Below, piece after piece: positions 41,936 to 54,019 of a stretch of DNA of 64,000 nucleotides. Location: NCBI RefSeq assembly GCF_036898095.1, contig NC_090766.1, positions 34,113,517-34,177,516 on the forward strand, given 5' to 3'. A program made the position numbers and the translations under genes. Within the stretch, counting starts at the first letter, position 1, and every line of letters starts with the position of its first letter. The stretch comes from Palaemon carinicauda (taxonomy: Eukaryota > Arthropoda > Malacostraca > Decapoda > Palaemonidae). The notes below the pieces were generated by a model. It worked only from the letters and a program-made list of their open reading frames with translations. It ran no database searches and was not told the origin of the DNA.

Positions 41936-42028
41936 CGATTTTCCGGGTGGCAATATTCCTAGGTGGGCAATATTCCCAGTGGCAATATTCTCGGTGGCAA
42001 TTGACCCAGTGGCAATATTCCTAGCGCC
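41936..42028. repeat. MULE-1 right terminal inverted repeat
   Basis: Reverse complement of the left array (GTGGCAATATTCC motif iterated), ending at CCTAGCGCC before the 10-bp target duplication. Confidence 0.88.
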
Positions 42029-43006
42029 GGAGGCGAGCACCAGGAGTCAGAACATGCGTTCTGGCAAGTCCTGACCCTCATGAGGAACCTTAATGGGATC
42101 CCAGACCCTGAGGTCCCACCTCGTGAAGGTAAGGACACGGTCCTGGATCGCGTCTATGGCACTCAGAAACCTTCTAGGGCCAGCGCAGCATTGCCCTGGT
42201 CCCAAGGGATGAAGAGTGCCAGAGACAAGATCGAGGGCCAGCTCGCGGAGCTTGCCTCCTCCAGCAGATCGAGTGCTGGGAATAAGCTCCTCCCTCCTCG
42301 AGTCCATCAGAGGAGGTATTTTGAGATCCTCGAGGAGTCTTCGCTGAGTCTTTCCTTGCATCACTCCGTGGAAGAACTCACAGGGGGAGTCCCTCTTGAG
42401 AGACTCTCCAACTGGCACGTGTCCTTCTCAGCCACTGAGATCCAGAGCCAGGAGAAGGTCATCAAGTGCGCCATGCAGGCCACTTCATGGCTCGACATCT
42501 GGTTGGGGTCTCTGGGCATCCTGGTGCGGTCCGAGGACCTCTCCAAGGAAAGCACCAGGAAAGCGCTGGAAACCTTTCTCCTCTCGGGCACTCGGACCAT
42601 TGAGTTTCTGTCCCACCAAGTCTCGAGCATGTGGGCCAACACGATCCTCAAGCGCCGGGACGCTGTGGCTTAGAGGTTCCACCATAAGGTTCCCAGCGCC
42701 GAGTCTAGCAGGCTCAGACACTCTTCCGTTCTCGGTAAGAGCCTGTTCGAGCCTAAGGACGTGGAGCTCACTGCCGAGAGGTGGAGGAAATCCAACCAGG
42801 ATTCCCTCATCCATAGGGCCCTGACATCGAGGCCCTACAAGCCTCTGGCAGTCCAGCAGCCCCGTCCTGCCAAGGACACAAAGAAGACGACCGTAGCAGC
42901 GAAGCCCAAGGTGTCTAAGCCCTTTCCTGCCAAGAGCAGGAGGGGCAAGAAGTCCTCCAGGGGAGGCAAGAACCCTAGAGGCACCGGCCGAGGTCGGAAG
43001 CGCTAG
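42029..43006 (+). pseudogene. gag: DIRS-A2 Gag C-terminal part, one stop
   Basis: Resumes Gag after MULE-1: FWQVLTLMRNLNG, QRRYFEILEES, CAMQATSWLDIWLGSLGILV, FLLSGTRTIEFLSHQV. A TAG at 42671-42673 replaces the codon after DAV (A1 has Ser-Glu there). Open sequence then continues in frame to RGGKNPRGTGRGRKR and a TAG at 43004-43006. Confidence 0.82.
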
Positions 43007-43099
43007 GGTTGGCAATCCCCCCACATGTCCACCAGTGGGGGGATGCCTTCAGAGTTGCGCAGCAAGGTGGCAGCAACTTGGGGTGGATGCCTGGACGGT

Positions 43100-44518
43100 C
43101 TCCGTGATCTCTCTAGGGTATCGCGTCCCGTTCACAGCATCTCTCCCTCCCCTGACAGCGAATCCAGTGTCGTTGAGCTCTTTTGCCATGGGATTGGCAA
43201 AAGGGCAGGCCCTTCGGGCCGAAGTCCAGAACATGTTGGAGAAGGACGCTCTCCAGGAGGTCGTGGACAGGTCCCCAGGCTTCTACAGTTGACTCTTTCT
43301 TGTGAGAAAGGCGTCTGGAGGCTGGAGACCAGTCATCGACCTCTCGACCCTGAACGGGTTTGTCAAGCAGACTCAGTTCAGTATGGAGACGGCAGACACG
43401 GTCAGACTTGCAGTGAGACCACGAGACTTCATGTGCACACTGGATCTGAAGGACGCGTACTTCCAGATCCCAATCCATCCATCTTCAAGGAAGTACCTGA
43501 GATTTTGCCTAGACAACAAGCTCTACCAGTTCAAGGTGCTGTGTTTCGGTCTCTCCACAACGCCTCAGGTGTTCACCAGAGTCTTCACCATCATCTCTTC
43601 ATGGGCTCACAGGATCGGCATCCATCTCCTTCGTTACCTGGACGACTGGCTGATGCTGGCAGACTCGGAGGCATCCCTTCTTCGCTACCGAGACAAGCTC
43701 CTCGAAGTTTGCCAGGATCTGGGGATCGTGGTAAACCTCGAGAAGTCCTCTCTGCAGCCCTCTCAGAAACTGGTATATCTAGGCATGATCATAGACACCA
43801 ATCTCCACAAAGCCTTCCCATCAGACGAAAGGATAGCAAGGCTGAGGAAGGTTGCGAAACCTTTCCTCAATCGAGAAGAACTCCCAGCCCAATCGTGGCT
43901 TCGTCTCCTCGGCCACCTCTCCTCTCTGACCCGTCTCGTCCCCAACAGTCGCCTCAGAATAAGATCCCTTCAGTGGCGACTGAAGTCTCGGTGGAGTCAA
44001 AGACTCGACTCCCCGGACATCCTGATCCCCATGGGATCCGCGGAACGAGCGGACCTCGAGTGGTGGGTGGCAGACGAGAACCTACGAAAGGGAGTGGATC
44101 TTCTCGTCCCTTCCCCGGATTTGATGCTGTTTTCGGACGCATCAAACAAGGGGTGGGGGGCCCACGTTCTGAACCACAGGGCCTCAGGCCTGTGGTCAGA
44201 AACAGAAAAGTACCTTCACATAAACCTGCTGGAGATGAAGGCCGTTTTCTTGGCCCTTCAGAAGTTCCACCAAGTCCTGGCGGGCCACTCCGTAGTGGTG
44301 ATGAGCGACAACACCACGGTAGTGGCTTACATCAACAAGCAGGGAGGTACCTTTTCGGAGCAGCTATCCCATCTTGCAGTAGAGATCCTGAGATGGTCCG
44401 AAGTCCGCTCGATATCACTTGCGGCTCGCTTCATTCCAGGCAAGAGGAATGTGCTCGCCGACAGTCTGAGCAGAGCAACGCAGATAGTGAGTACCGAGTG
44501 GTCTTTGGATCCTCAGTT
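43100..44518 (+). pseudogene. pol: DIRS-A2 reverse transcriptase / RNase H, truncated
   Basis: Same frame relation to gag as in A1. A TGA at about 43288-43290 (CGA in A1) interrupts it before the RT core. From 43302 it is open with GGWRPVIDLSTLNGFV, TLDLKDAYFQIPIHP, YLDDWLMLADS, LMLFSDASNKGWGAHV, VVMSDNTTVVAYINKQGG and GKRNVLADSLSR. The element breaks off at about 44518 just past the RNase H end, and the remaining codons to 44609 are foreign. A second frame stays open from 43025 to 44560, as in A1. Confidence 0.85.
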
Positions 44519-44792
44519 CTGGAGAGGGAGGTCTCAACCTTCCGGACTCACCAGTGGTAGCTTATACACTCCCCCCCGGAACCCCCCCAAGCGGCGGTGC
44601 GAGCCCTAAACCACGCCCCCTTGGGCGGAGTTACCAGGGACGAGCGGGTTGACTCGGCAATGGAAGTCACATTTCTGAAGTTGACTTCGGCACAGAACGT
44701 TCTCCTTTCCCTCCCGCTGCTCCCAACATATATTTGCTGGTTTTCATTATTCTGCACTCAGCAACCAGAGTAATATCTCAGCCCACGGCTTA
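44519..44792. other. GC-rich segment, unassigned
   Basis: Sequence joined to the broken DIRS-A2 end (GGCGGTGCGAGCCCTAAACC, CCCCTTGGGCGGAGTTACCA). No gene recognised. It could be another element's flank. Confidence 0.4.
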
Positions 44793-44980
44793 ATTATGGC
44801 TAGGCAAATTCTTACCTCCGTGGAGGTGCATCGGCTTAGCGAAGACTCCAGCGAAGAGGAGAACGTATTTTTAGCTATGATTGAAATGGATGTAGACTCG
44901 GCATAATTTTTTCGTTTCGTATTTAATTGACACTAAGAAAACTAGATTTAGTTTCTTCATCTAAATGTAAGTATTGTATA

Positions 44981-44994
<14 letters not shown>

Positions 44995-45059
<65 letters not shown>
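44995..45059. repeat. (AG)n microsatellite
   Basis: About 30 AG units. Together with the (CT)n tract 200 bp downstream it forms a potential inverted pair. Confidence 0.95.
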
Positions 45060-45259
45060 ATGAATCAGCTGTTGTAATCAAATGGCGTGTTTTTGTTTCG
45101 TGAGAATTTCATCGCCACGACTATAACAACAACATACTGTACTGAACTTTACAGTATTATACAGAGTACTGTAATATGATAAAGTAAAATGTTTGTAATC
45201 TATTTTATATGAAATGGGGCTTTTTTTTTGTTTAAAATTTACATTTACGTATGTAAAAC

Positions 45260-45261
<2 letters not shown>

Positions 45262-45324
<63 letters not shown>
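45262..45324. repeat. (CT)n microsatellite
   Basis: About 31 CT units, complementary to the (AG)n tract at 44995-45059. Confidence 0.95.
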
Positions 45325-45327
<3 letters not shown>

Positions 45328-46000
45328 AATTGTTTTCCTGCTTTGCTACGTATGTATGATTTTATATAGATACGGTAAATAATATTTGTAATAACATATT
45401 TTATAAAAGCTTTTACTGTAATATCATTATTTATCACTTTCATCATGCGCGTTAAATGCCTTCGTTTGTTTACTGAGCGTACTTTATGACGCCGTCGTTT
45501 CAGGCGGCGTCATAAAGAGAAACATTTCATTTGGAAGTCCTAAGAAAAATTAAGTAAAACATTGGTAATAACAAAATCAACATACTGTACTGTACTGAAT
45601 AATCAATATAATCGATGCAAAAACTAACCTATACACAGATGTGTAAATGCATTTGTTTCTTCATTATGATCAGAGATAAACGTAAACAAAACATTGGTTC
45701 CCATTTTTTATCGTGCTTTTTGGCGTGTTTAGGAAACGCATGATATAAAGTCGCCTTTAATATTTGTGCCTGTTTTAGTTTAGGGTACTGTAGTACATGC
45801 ATTAAGTGTTCTGTACATTAAAGGGTAGTTTGTTAACAGTACTACGTACAAGGGAAGGTTTTAAAAGTCTGAATATACATGTTAAATAAATAGGTAAATA
45901 TGGTGTCACTACTTCGCGGATTTTCACCTATCGCGGTCGGGTCTGGAACCTATCTACCGCGATAAACGAGGGTTCACTGTATAACAAAATTATAACTAGG

Positions 46001-46500
46001 NNNNNNNNNNNNNNNNNNNNNNNNNNNNNNNNNNNNNNNNNNNNNNNNNNNNNNNNNNNNNNNNNNNNNNNNNNNNNNNNNNNNNNNNNNNNNNNNNNNN
46101 NNNNNNNNNNNNNNNNNNNNNNNNNNNNNNNNNNNNNNNNNNNNNNNNNNNNNNNNNNNNNNNNNNNNNNNNNNNNNNNNNNNNNNNNNNNNNNNNNNNN
46201 NNNNNNNNNNNNNNNNNNNNNNNNNNNNNNNNNNNNNNNNNNNNNNNNNNNNNNNNNNNNNNNNNNNNNNNNNNNNNNNNNNNNNNNNNNNNNNNNNNNN
46301 NNNNNNNNNNNNNNNNNNNNNNNNNNNNNNNNNNNNNNNNNNNNNNNNNNNNNNNNNNNNNNNNNNNNNNNNNNNNNNNNNNNNNNNNNNNNNNNNNNNN
46401 NNNNNNNNNNNNNNNNNNNNNNNNNNNNNNNNNNNNNNNNNNNNNNNNNNNNNNNNNNNNNNNNNNNNNNNNNNNNNNNNNNNNNNNNNNNNNNNNNNNN
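46001..46500. other. Assembly gap, 500 N
   Basis: A round 500-base run of N, so of unknown true size. It hides the 3' part of the E1 env gene, probably its LTR, and the flank of the Tigger-like end. Confidence 1.
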
Positions 46501-47836
46501 AGATGTGTGTGAAGGACGTGGATCCGTCAGGGCATGATACATTGAAGCCGTCCTTGTCGTATCGTATCCACGAGCCATTGTTCAGTCTGCAATTGAACTC
46601 ATTATTGTCAAAGGGATAAAGCTTATCCAGACAATTTTCACTTGTATGGGAGAGAGCACCGTCTAGCACTATACCTAACTCGCATGAATCCATTAAGTTT
46701 TTATGGAATTCAAATGAGTCAGCTGTACATATTTTTCTATCCATTGCGTCTGAACAGTGAGTTAATTGATTTAAGTCTTTAATGACCGTATATGTTTCCT
46801 TGTCTGGGGAAATCAATACGTGTCCTGTCAAACTGGATATTACTGGATTTGAGTGATTCATCATGAAAGTCGGAAATGGTGATATCCTGTAAGATTGCCA
46901 GGCATCAGAAGAATCAAAGGGAATTGTAATCATAATCTTGTTATTATCTACGTTTACTGTAATTAGGCTGTAATAAAATTCTAACCTATGTTCGTCTAAC
47001 AAAGGAACATAGCCTAGTTTATCCCTTCCGTTCTCCAGAATTAACTTTAAGTAACTTATAGGCAACAAATGGGGCGACAATACACCTTTAGTTGCTAACG
47101 TGATAGCTTCTACATAATCCTTGGATTTCTCAATGAAATGTGCAATTCTGTTATGTATGTGATCTATCTTTGAATCATAATACGTTAATGTTGCCAACAA
47201 ATCCTGGACTTCCATAATTTGAACGATATTATTTGAATGTTCATTTACCAAATCCATAATTTTATTGATTGCAGCTAACTGATTCCTTAGTTCTGACATA
47301 ATCAATTCATCTTCATGAGTCAAGAACTCAATTTTCTTATTTTGATTACTAATTTTAAGACGATTGGAAATTCCTAAACCTAAACTTGCAACAGACCCAA
47401 AGATGCTTAATGCAACACAAATAAACGGATTCCGTCTTTCTTTATGTTCGTGTCCTACAGTCCACATCAAAAGGTCATAAGCCAAAGATCCTGTCTCGTC
47501 AGTCTTATTTTTCAAGTCATCAGATAGCATCTCTGCAACTTTTAATGTTGATCCAAGCAAACTCTCTGTGGTCAAATGAAAATGTCTTCTATGCAACTCA
47601 TCCAATGGGGCAGAAAACCTTTAAATGGCGGTTCTTAAGCTAGTGACATCATTCTCTTGAAGAAAAATTGCTTGCATATTCACTTCTACAATTACGTTGG
47701 TTGATGTAATAAAAATGTCTTCTTGTCTTTCAACTATAGTGCCATATTTAAAATTTATACTTTTAGTTTTAGAGCTCATCCTACACGAGAAAAATGTCTG
47801 AGCGAACAATATCACTCCCAACAACAAAAAATTCAT
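46501..47836 (-). pseudogene. env: E1 Env-like membrane fusion protein, one stop, 3' end in gap
   Basis: Starts at ATG 47836 with a signal-peptide-like MNFLLLGVILFAQTFFSC. A TAA at 47621-47623 interrupts the frame about 70 codons in, and the same frame then continues to the gap (about 375 codons). After RRNPF comes a small-residue hydrophobic stretch (ICVALSIFGSVASLGLG) like a fusion peptide, then long helical regions and Cys-containing C-terminal segments. This layout fits the baculovirus F/errantivirus Env family rather than vertebrate retroviral Env. The membrane anchor would lie in the gap. The coding sequence begins about 115 bp after the pol stop. Confidence 0.7.
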
Positions 47837-47950
47837 CTTGGAAACCTTTAACGAGAAAAATATACGCAATTACTCCTGTATTAAAAAGAAAACTTTTAAT
47901 CACATAAAATAAAAAAAAATTTCCCTCACTTCTTTTCCTCTCTTTTCTTT

Positions 47951-49597
47951 CTAATTTCTTATGTGAGCCAATGGTACTATTCTCTCATCCGTGGGTTGGG
48001 AAACGTTTTGAACTCTAAACCTATTGGCCGTTAATGTTTCCAAAATGTTAAATGGGCCTTCAAACTTAGGTGCTAGTTTATAATTGAGCCCTTTTCGTAC
48101 ATTGATTTGAATATATACGTTATCACCCACGGTATATGTTTTAGTTGGTTTCGCTGTTTTATCATGATTCCTTTTCATTATGATGTGTGATTCTTCTAAA
48201 TTCTTTCGAAGGATATTATATCGACTTATACTTGCATTTATACATTCTTTTAAAGGATTTAATAGATTAGTTGTAGGCGTTAATACATGGAAAGGCGTTC
48301 TAACTGGGGTACAATACAATGCTTCATGCGGTGACATTTTAATTGATATATGATATGAATGATTCAGAGTACTCAGTGCCGCCGGTATTGCAATATCCCA
48401 GTTGGGGTCTGATCCCCCTAGTGTTACCCTCAATATATTTAATATCTTCCTATTTGCTCTTTCCACTAGCCCATTCGACTCTGGGTGATATATCATGGTA
48501 TTTATTTTCTTTATGTTGAGGAATTCACACAATGAGGTAAGAAAGTGAATATTAGATTCACCACCCGAGTCTGAGATGATCATGTGTGGAATTCCATGTT
48601 TACAAATGTAACACTCGTAAAACTTCCTAACGCATTCAATCGCAGTTTTAGTTTTAAACGCTATTAATTCTGTATATCGAGTTAAAGCATCTATAATTAC
48701 TAAGAGGTGCTTATTTCCTCTGTCTGACTCGTAAAATCCTGTTAACAAATCTAAATGTATTCTTTCAAAGGGTTGATTGGGCACAGGATAAGCTCCTAGG
48801 CTGACAGGTGTTTTCGTATGCCCTTTGTTTTCCTGACATGTGCGGCAATTAGCTATGTGTCTTTTTATATCTGTAAGCATTGTATGCCAATAAAACAATG
48901 ATTTGGCTTTCTGTGACATTAATGAGAACCCCGGGTGTCCATGTAATGGATTTGAATGCAACCAATTCAGGACAGTGGAAATAAGTGAGATTGGTACTAC
49001 TACCTGGTCGTTAGTTACATGTGGTGTATTGCGGGTTTTCCTTGTCACAGTCCTACACAGAATATTATCTTTGATTATATAATTCTGCTGCTTATACTTT
49101 ATATATTCCTTTTCCTTATGATTGCCTTTCAAAGCATTTATAATTGTTTCTATTTTCTGATCTTTTCTTTGCTCAGTCTGTAACAATTCAGCGCTCCAGC
49201 CTAAATCTTCTTGTTCAGATATTGTTTTTACAATAGGCATGGATGTTGATATATCTATTAATTCAGCTAAAGGCTTCGTACAAGATGACACGGGGTTGCG
49301 TGATAATGCATCCGCAATGATATTTGCTTTCCCAGGTAAATACTCGATTCTTGCGCCAAAATCTTGAATGATCAAATGCCACCGAGTTCGTTTAGGGCTG
49401 TGGTTGAAGCCTTTAAAGAACTCTGTTAGTGGTTTATGGTCAGTAAGAACCTTAACGGGATAACCGTAAATTATGAACTTAAAATGCACTAGCGAATTAA
49501 CAATAGCTAGCCCTTCCTTGTCTATTACTGCATACTTACTTTCGGAAGTTCTCAATTTTCGAGAATAGAAAGCTATCGGGAAAAAATTGTTTATCAT
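47951..49597 (-). pseudogene. pol: E1 pol, RNase H to integrase part
   Basis: RNase H end: AVIDKEGLAIV, LTDHKPLTEFFKG, LPGKANIIADALSR. Integrase: an HH-CC zinc site (HGHPGFSLMSQ ... CRTCQ), catalytic IHLDLLTGF (Asp), IISDSGGES (Asp; the usual DNG is DSG here) and YHPESNGLVERANRK (Glu), and a C-terminal GPF module (FEGPFNILETL). It ends with a stop at 47951. This frame joins the RT frame through a one-base shift in a T/A homopolymer near 49585, either a mutation or a sequencing error. The ATG at 49597 is internal, not a true start. Confidence 0.88.
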
Positions 49598-51357
49598 ATT
49601 GCTGAAGCAATACCCCTCCTACTCGTAAGTCTGAGGCGTCTGTTGCAATGAAGAATTCCTTACCGAAGTCAGGAAATTTTAAGATAGGAGAACTACATAG
49701 TTCATCTTTCAAAGTATTAAACGCCTGTTGATGTTGCTCAGACCATATGAAATCTACGCCCTTCTTCGTAAGATCAGTTAAAGGAGCGGCTATTATTGAA
49801 TAGTTGCGTATAAAACGCCTGTAATATCCACTACAACCCAGAAATTGCTGTATTCCCTTGACATTAGTAGGTATGGGAAAATTACGTATAGCCGACAACT
49901 TATCATGGACTACTTTAAGACCTTGGCTTGACACCATGAAACCCAAATATATTAATTCTGTTTTGAAAAATTCACACTTACTAATCTTTACCCTTAAGTT
50001 ATGTTGTCTTAATCTCTGTAGTACTAGTTCTAACTTACGTAGATGTTCTTCTAAGGTGTTGGAAAAGATTACAAGATCATCCATATAGGCATGCAATATA
50101 TCCCCTAACAAGTCTCCAAACACTATGTTAATCATTCTTGTAAATGTTATAGGAGCACAACGTAAACCAAAAGGCATCTGTAAAAATTCATAATGTCCCC
50201 TGGCTGTGCTGAAGGCTGTGTATGGGATACTATCTTCTTCTAATGATATCTGGTGAAAGCCTTTAAGTAAGTCCAAACTGGTAAAATATTTATTCTGACC
50301 TAACAAAGACAAAATATCGTCAGTACATGGCACTGGGAATCGATCAGGGATCGTTTCCTCGTTTAGACGACGAAAGTCGACGCAGATACGCCATGTTCGA
50401 TCTTTTTTCGGTACAACTATTAAAGGAAAATTATAAGGGCTGTTTGATTTCCTAATGACTCCTTCTTCTAGCATTTTACCTACTTCATCATTTATTTCAT
50501 TCTGGAATTTCATAGGGAGTCTGTACGAGGGTACATAGATAATTTTCTGCTTGTCCTTTAACCTTATTTGATGCTCTATCACATCTGTTTTTCCTAAGGA
50601 TCCATCCGTAGTGGAAAAAACATCATGATATTTAGTTAAAAGTTCAAAAATTTTCTGCTGAATTTCTTCGTCTTGAATGTCCTTATTGATTTTATTTTTA
50701 ATAGATCGCAAAAGGGATTCATCCGCAACTGATTGAGAGTGATTGATTTCAGCAACGGTAAGAATAAGATGTTTATAAACTTCTACATCCAAGATATGTT
50801 GATTTTTGTGAATTACTAAAGTGTTATTTAAATGATTACAGACTTCGATATTACATTGTTGATGTGAGCCTACTGTATAAATAGCTTGTGTGACAGACAA
50901 TCCGTTAGTTTTCAAAGTATCGGAAAGGATTAATATTTCAGATCCCGGTAATGTTTTCTTTATTTGCACTATTAAATTCGAAGGTAGGTTTGGTTCGATA
51001 GATTGCGTGCAAGATGATATTACGGGTGAACGAGAATTCTGCTGGGTCGCGTATATTATTTCTTTATTAGTGAGACAAGTTATTGGTTCTTCAACGTACG
51101 TTACAGTTACATTTGTCGTCTCCTTTTTATCCAAAACTGATTTTAAGGTATTAGAAGACTTATAGAATTTCCTTTGATATACACGCCGTGCTTGGCAGGG
51201 GCTAAGATAATGTTTTGATTTCCCATAGATGGGTATCCTATAATTACAGCTGGATACATATTAATGTTTTTTACAACAACAAATGTATCGGCAAACGTGC
51301 GATTACCGACTCTGAACTGAACATGAGTTATGCCTATGGCATTTAATTCATTATTTC
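49536..51357 (-). pseudogene. pol: E1 pol, protease and reverse transcriptase part
   Basis: The 51143-51357 segment is the C-terminal half of a retropepsin (NNELNAIGITHVQF, then VIIGYPSM in the position of the usual hydrophobic-Gly motif). Next is a linker of about 130 residues and RT with RTWRICVDFRRLNEET, TSLDLLKGFHQISLEE, LQMPFGLRCAP, YMDDLVIFSNT and LGFMVSSQGLKV, then the RNase H start FFIATDASDLRVGG. The protease is cut at 51357/51358 by MULE-2. The frame changes near 51135-51143 and near 49585. Confidence 0.85.
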
Positions 51358-51361
51358 GGTA

Positions 51362-51480
51362 TCCGGTCATTTCGCCCACATGCCATTTCGCCACACTGTG
51401 GAGTCATTTCGCCCACAGGTCATTTCGCCCACACCATGGAGTCATTTCGCCCACACTGTTAAGTCATTTCGCCCACAAGT
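51362..51480. repeat. MULE-2 left terminal array
   Basis: Six iterations of GTCATTTCGCCCACA-type units (one incomplete), spaced by GGAGT, TTAAGT and similar. It is inverted relative to 54597-54720. Confidence 0.88.
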
Positions 51481-51607
51481 ACGATAATAGCTCTAGTATG
51501 TCACTTTAGGTAAACGCAACTAGTTGGCAGGGAGGAAGAAGAGAGGGGGGTGAGAGGGAGGGAGGTAGGAGGTGGAAGATAAGGAATAGTGTGTGTGTGC
51601 GTGTGCA

Positions 51608-51827
<220 letters not shown>

Positions 51828-52104
51828 GTTTTTTTAGTAAGGCAGTCAGAGTGAAAATATACATTTGGGGGAATAGGCCTATTTAAAGTTTACTGAATCT
51901 AAACTACAACTGGCTCTTAACAAGCTACGTAACTTAATTCATATGAAACTATTTACAAAGTCTATGGAAGTGTGTATGTGTGTGTGTGTGTGTGGAGGAA
52001 AGGAGGGTTCATTAGTTCAGTTAAATTATCTGACTTGTTTGGTGGTTCATTACCTATGTATTGTAATTGGCCATGACCATAGAATTAAAACAGTTCCTGG
52101 CAAG

Positions 52105-54019
52105 ATGGTAGACTGCACAGACGATTGTATTCAGTGCCTCGTACCTGTAAGGGCAAGGCAAGAAGGTCTGCAGTGCGACATGTGTGGGAGGTGGCAACAC
52201 AGGAAATGCAATACTGGCGTATCTCGTGCTGATTACTGGGCAGCTGTGAAATCCGGTAATTCCATTGATTGGAATTGTAATACTTGTACCTTCACTGACG
52301 AACCAACCTCCCATCCAGTGGACGACCCATCCACCCCTGACATGGAACACGAACCACACATCCCTGCAGTTGAACAAGAGTCTTCAGTTGATGACCCACC
52401 TGACTTGCCAATGGAACTAGAGGATTCACTTGACGACCCAGCCATACAAGATGTTGAACTGCAGTCAGAAGGTGAATTTACATTCCAGCTCTTTGAGAAG
52501 GGCACACAGCGTGGTAGAGATAAGCTCGTTGACAGTCATGGGTACACTTACAACAAAAAAATGCAGCGATCCAATGTAACTTACTGGCAATGTACTAATC
52601 GCCCTAAAAGTAACCCATGCAAGGCACTAGTAACGCAGAGAAATGGAAAATATGTAAAGAACAACGTGTTGCACAACCATTCACCATCAACTGGCTCTGA
52701 TATTGTCACTAAAGTAACATTACAGGTAAAGAAACTGGCAGCACAAGATCTGTTTAAACCAGCATCTGCTATAGTGGATGATGTGTTGCTACAAGAGATA
52801 GGAAATGCACCATGTCCTAGTCTGCCTAAGCCAGAGCACTTGGCAAGAACAGCAAACAGACAAAGACAAATTTTAAGACCGACAGAACCCAAAAACCTGA
52901 ATTTTGAGGTAGATGTAAATCACATTCCTGACGACTTTCTTATAGCTGACGTATCAGTTCGTGAACGCCGCCATTTGATATTTGCAACAACAGAACAAAT
53001 AAAACATCTAACAAGGGCAAAGTCATGGTACATTGACAGCACGTTTAAGCTATGCAGGCACCCTTTTACACAGCTGATGACAGTCAATGCTTTTGTGAGG
53101 GCAGACGACTATGCAAAACAAGTCCCCTTACTATTTGTCATTATGTCTGGGAGAAAGAAGAGTGACTACAGAAAAGTTTTCCACGAAGTTTTAACTAGTC
53201 TACCAAATGAGCCTTCTGTTAAACACATAACAATCGACTATGAGAAAGCAATGTGGAAAGTCTTGCCTGAGGTTTTGCCTAATGCCAAGGTCAAGGGATG
53301 CGTATTCCATTGGACGCAAGCTGTATGGAGAAAGGTTAGTCAATTTAGCTAATTGCCTACAGATTTTTTTTTTATATATACCTGTCGAATAGTAGTTTTA
53401 AAACAAATTGTATCACCATAATGTGACCAGATTTTTTTTCTTGTGTACAATACAATGTCTAATTTCTTTGTTCTGAAATACTTACGTATAGGTTCAAGAG
53501 GTTGGTCTCCAGCATGCTTACAAACATGATGACGGGACATACAAATACTTGCGGAAAGTGATGGCCCTTCCATTTCTGCCTGAGGCAGATATAGGTCCCG
53601 TGTTTGAACGTCTCTCACGTCAAGCTGCCACAGCCCAATTACAAACTATAATGCAGTATATATCAAGAACATGGATCCACAACTCCTTATGGCCAACTTC
53701 TAGCTGGAGTATTTTCTATCAGTCAATCCGTACTAATAATGATATTGAAGGCTGGCACAATCGCCTCAACAAACATGCTGCAGGTAGATGTAACCTCCAG
53801 TTTTACCTCCTCGTAAGCCTTCTCCACAAAGAGGCTAAATTGACATCCGTCTACATAAGGCTAGTATCCGAAAAAAAGCTACGAAGGATTCAGCGGAAAA
53901 AATATAGGGACTTGCAGGGTAAAATATTTACTCTTTGGGAGGAACACATGAGGGGTGAGAGATCTGCATATCAGTTGCTGAAAGCGTGTGCTTATCTCAA
54001 TGGCCCAGTGCGCAGTTGA
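52105..54019 (+). CDS. MULE-2 transposase (PHD-like, FLYWCH, MULE domains), two exons
   Basis: Exon 1 52105-53334, intron 53335-53491 (GTTAGT ... TATAG, 157 nt, phase 0), exon 2 53492-54019; 585 residues. An in-frame ATG at 51943 would add 54 residues. Residues about 5-60 are a PHD-like zinc finger (CIQC ... LQCDMCGRWQHRKC ... WNCNTC). A FLYWCH finger follows (YTYNKKMQRSN, YWQCTNR, CKALVTQRNGKY, LHNHSP). The catalytic core has WYIDSTFKLC (Asp), ITIDYEKAMWKVL (Asp), KGCVFHWTQAVWRK and, in exon 2, RTNNDIEGWHNRLNK (Glu). All three acidic residues are present and both exons are open. The protein would bind the terminal arrays and cut the element out. Confidence 0.87.

Larger units (their letters stand above)
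39927..42028 (-). mobile_element. MULE-1: Mutator-like DNA transposon
   Basis: 2.1 kb inserted in DIRS-A2 gag with a 10-bp target duplication GGAGGCGAGC (39917-39926, 42029-42038). Both ends carry an inverted array of a GGAATATTGCCAC(C/T) motif (39933-40022 and 41936-42024) in the same order and spacing on each side. Inside is one minus-strand transposase gene with FLYWCH and MULE domains, broken by two frameshifts. Confidence 0.9.
35769..44518 (+). mobile_element. DIRS-A2: 3'-truncated relative of DIRS-A1
   Basis: Starts ATTTGTTCTGTAACTGAATA like A1 and carries Gag and RT/RNase H of the same family. It ends abruptly at about 44518, within the codons after LADSLSRATQIVSTEWSLDP, so the recombinase, internal region and right repeat are lost. 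It contains a SINE-like insertion (36495-37146) and MULE-1 (39927-42028). Confidence 0.88.
44793..45979 (+). mobile_element. Tigger/pogo-like DNA transposon, 3' part
   Basis: The right end at 45912-45979 reads CTATCGCGGTCGGGTCTGGA ... CGATAAACGAGGGTTCACTG followed by TA. In reverse it begins CAGTGAACCCTCG, the form of Tigger-type inverted repeats, and TA is the expected target. At 44793-44909 an open stretch ending SSEEENVFLAMIEMDVDSA then stop may be the acidic C-terminus of its transposase. The rest is a long AT-rich 3' region with (AG)n and (CT)n tracts. No left end is visible. Confidence 0.6.
46501..51357 (-). mobile_element. E1: env-bearing errantivirus-like Gypsy retroelement
   Basis: Minus-strand internal region of an LTR retroelement in the order protease, RT, RNase H, integrase, env. 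The 5' side of its protease continues at 54735-54787 beyond MULE-2, and the rest is displaced past G2 outside the window. The env side enters the assembly gap. No LTR is visible. It has one frameshift in pol and one stop in env, so this copy is defective. Confidence 0.85.

Noticed and set aside
45928..46578. Long minus-strand frames running through the 500-N gap
   Set aside because: The gap has no sequence, so any frame across it is meaningless. Only the part above 46500 was used.
46501..51357. E1 as an intact infectious retrovirus
   Set aside because: Env has an in-frame stop, pol a frameshift, the protease is split twice by insertions, and no LTR or gag is visible.
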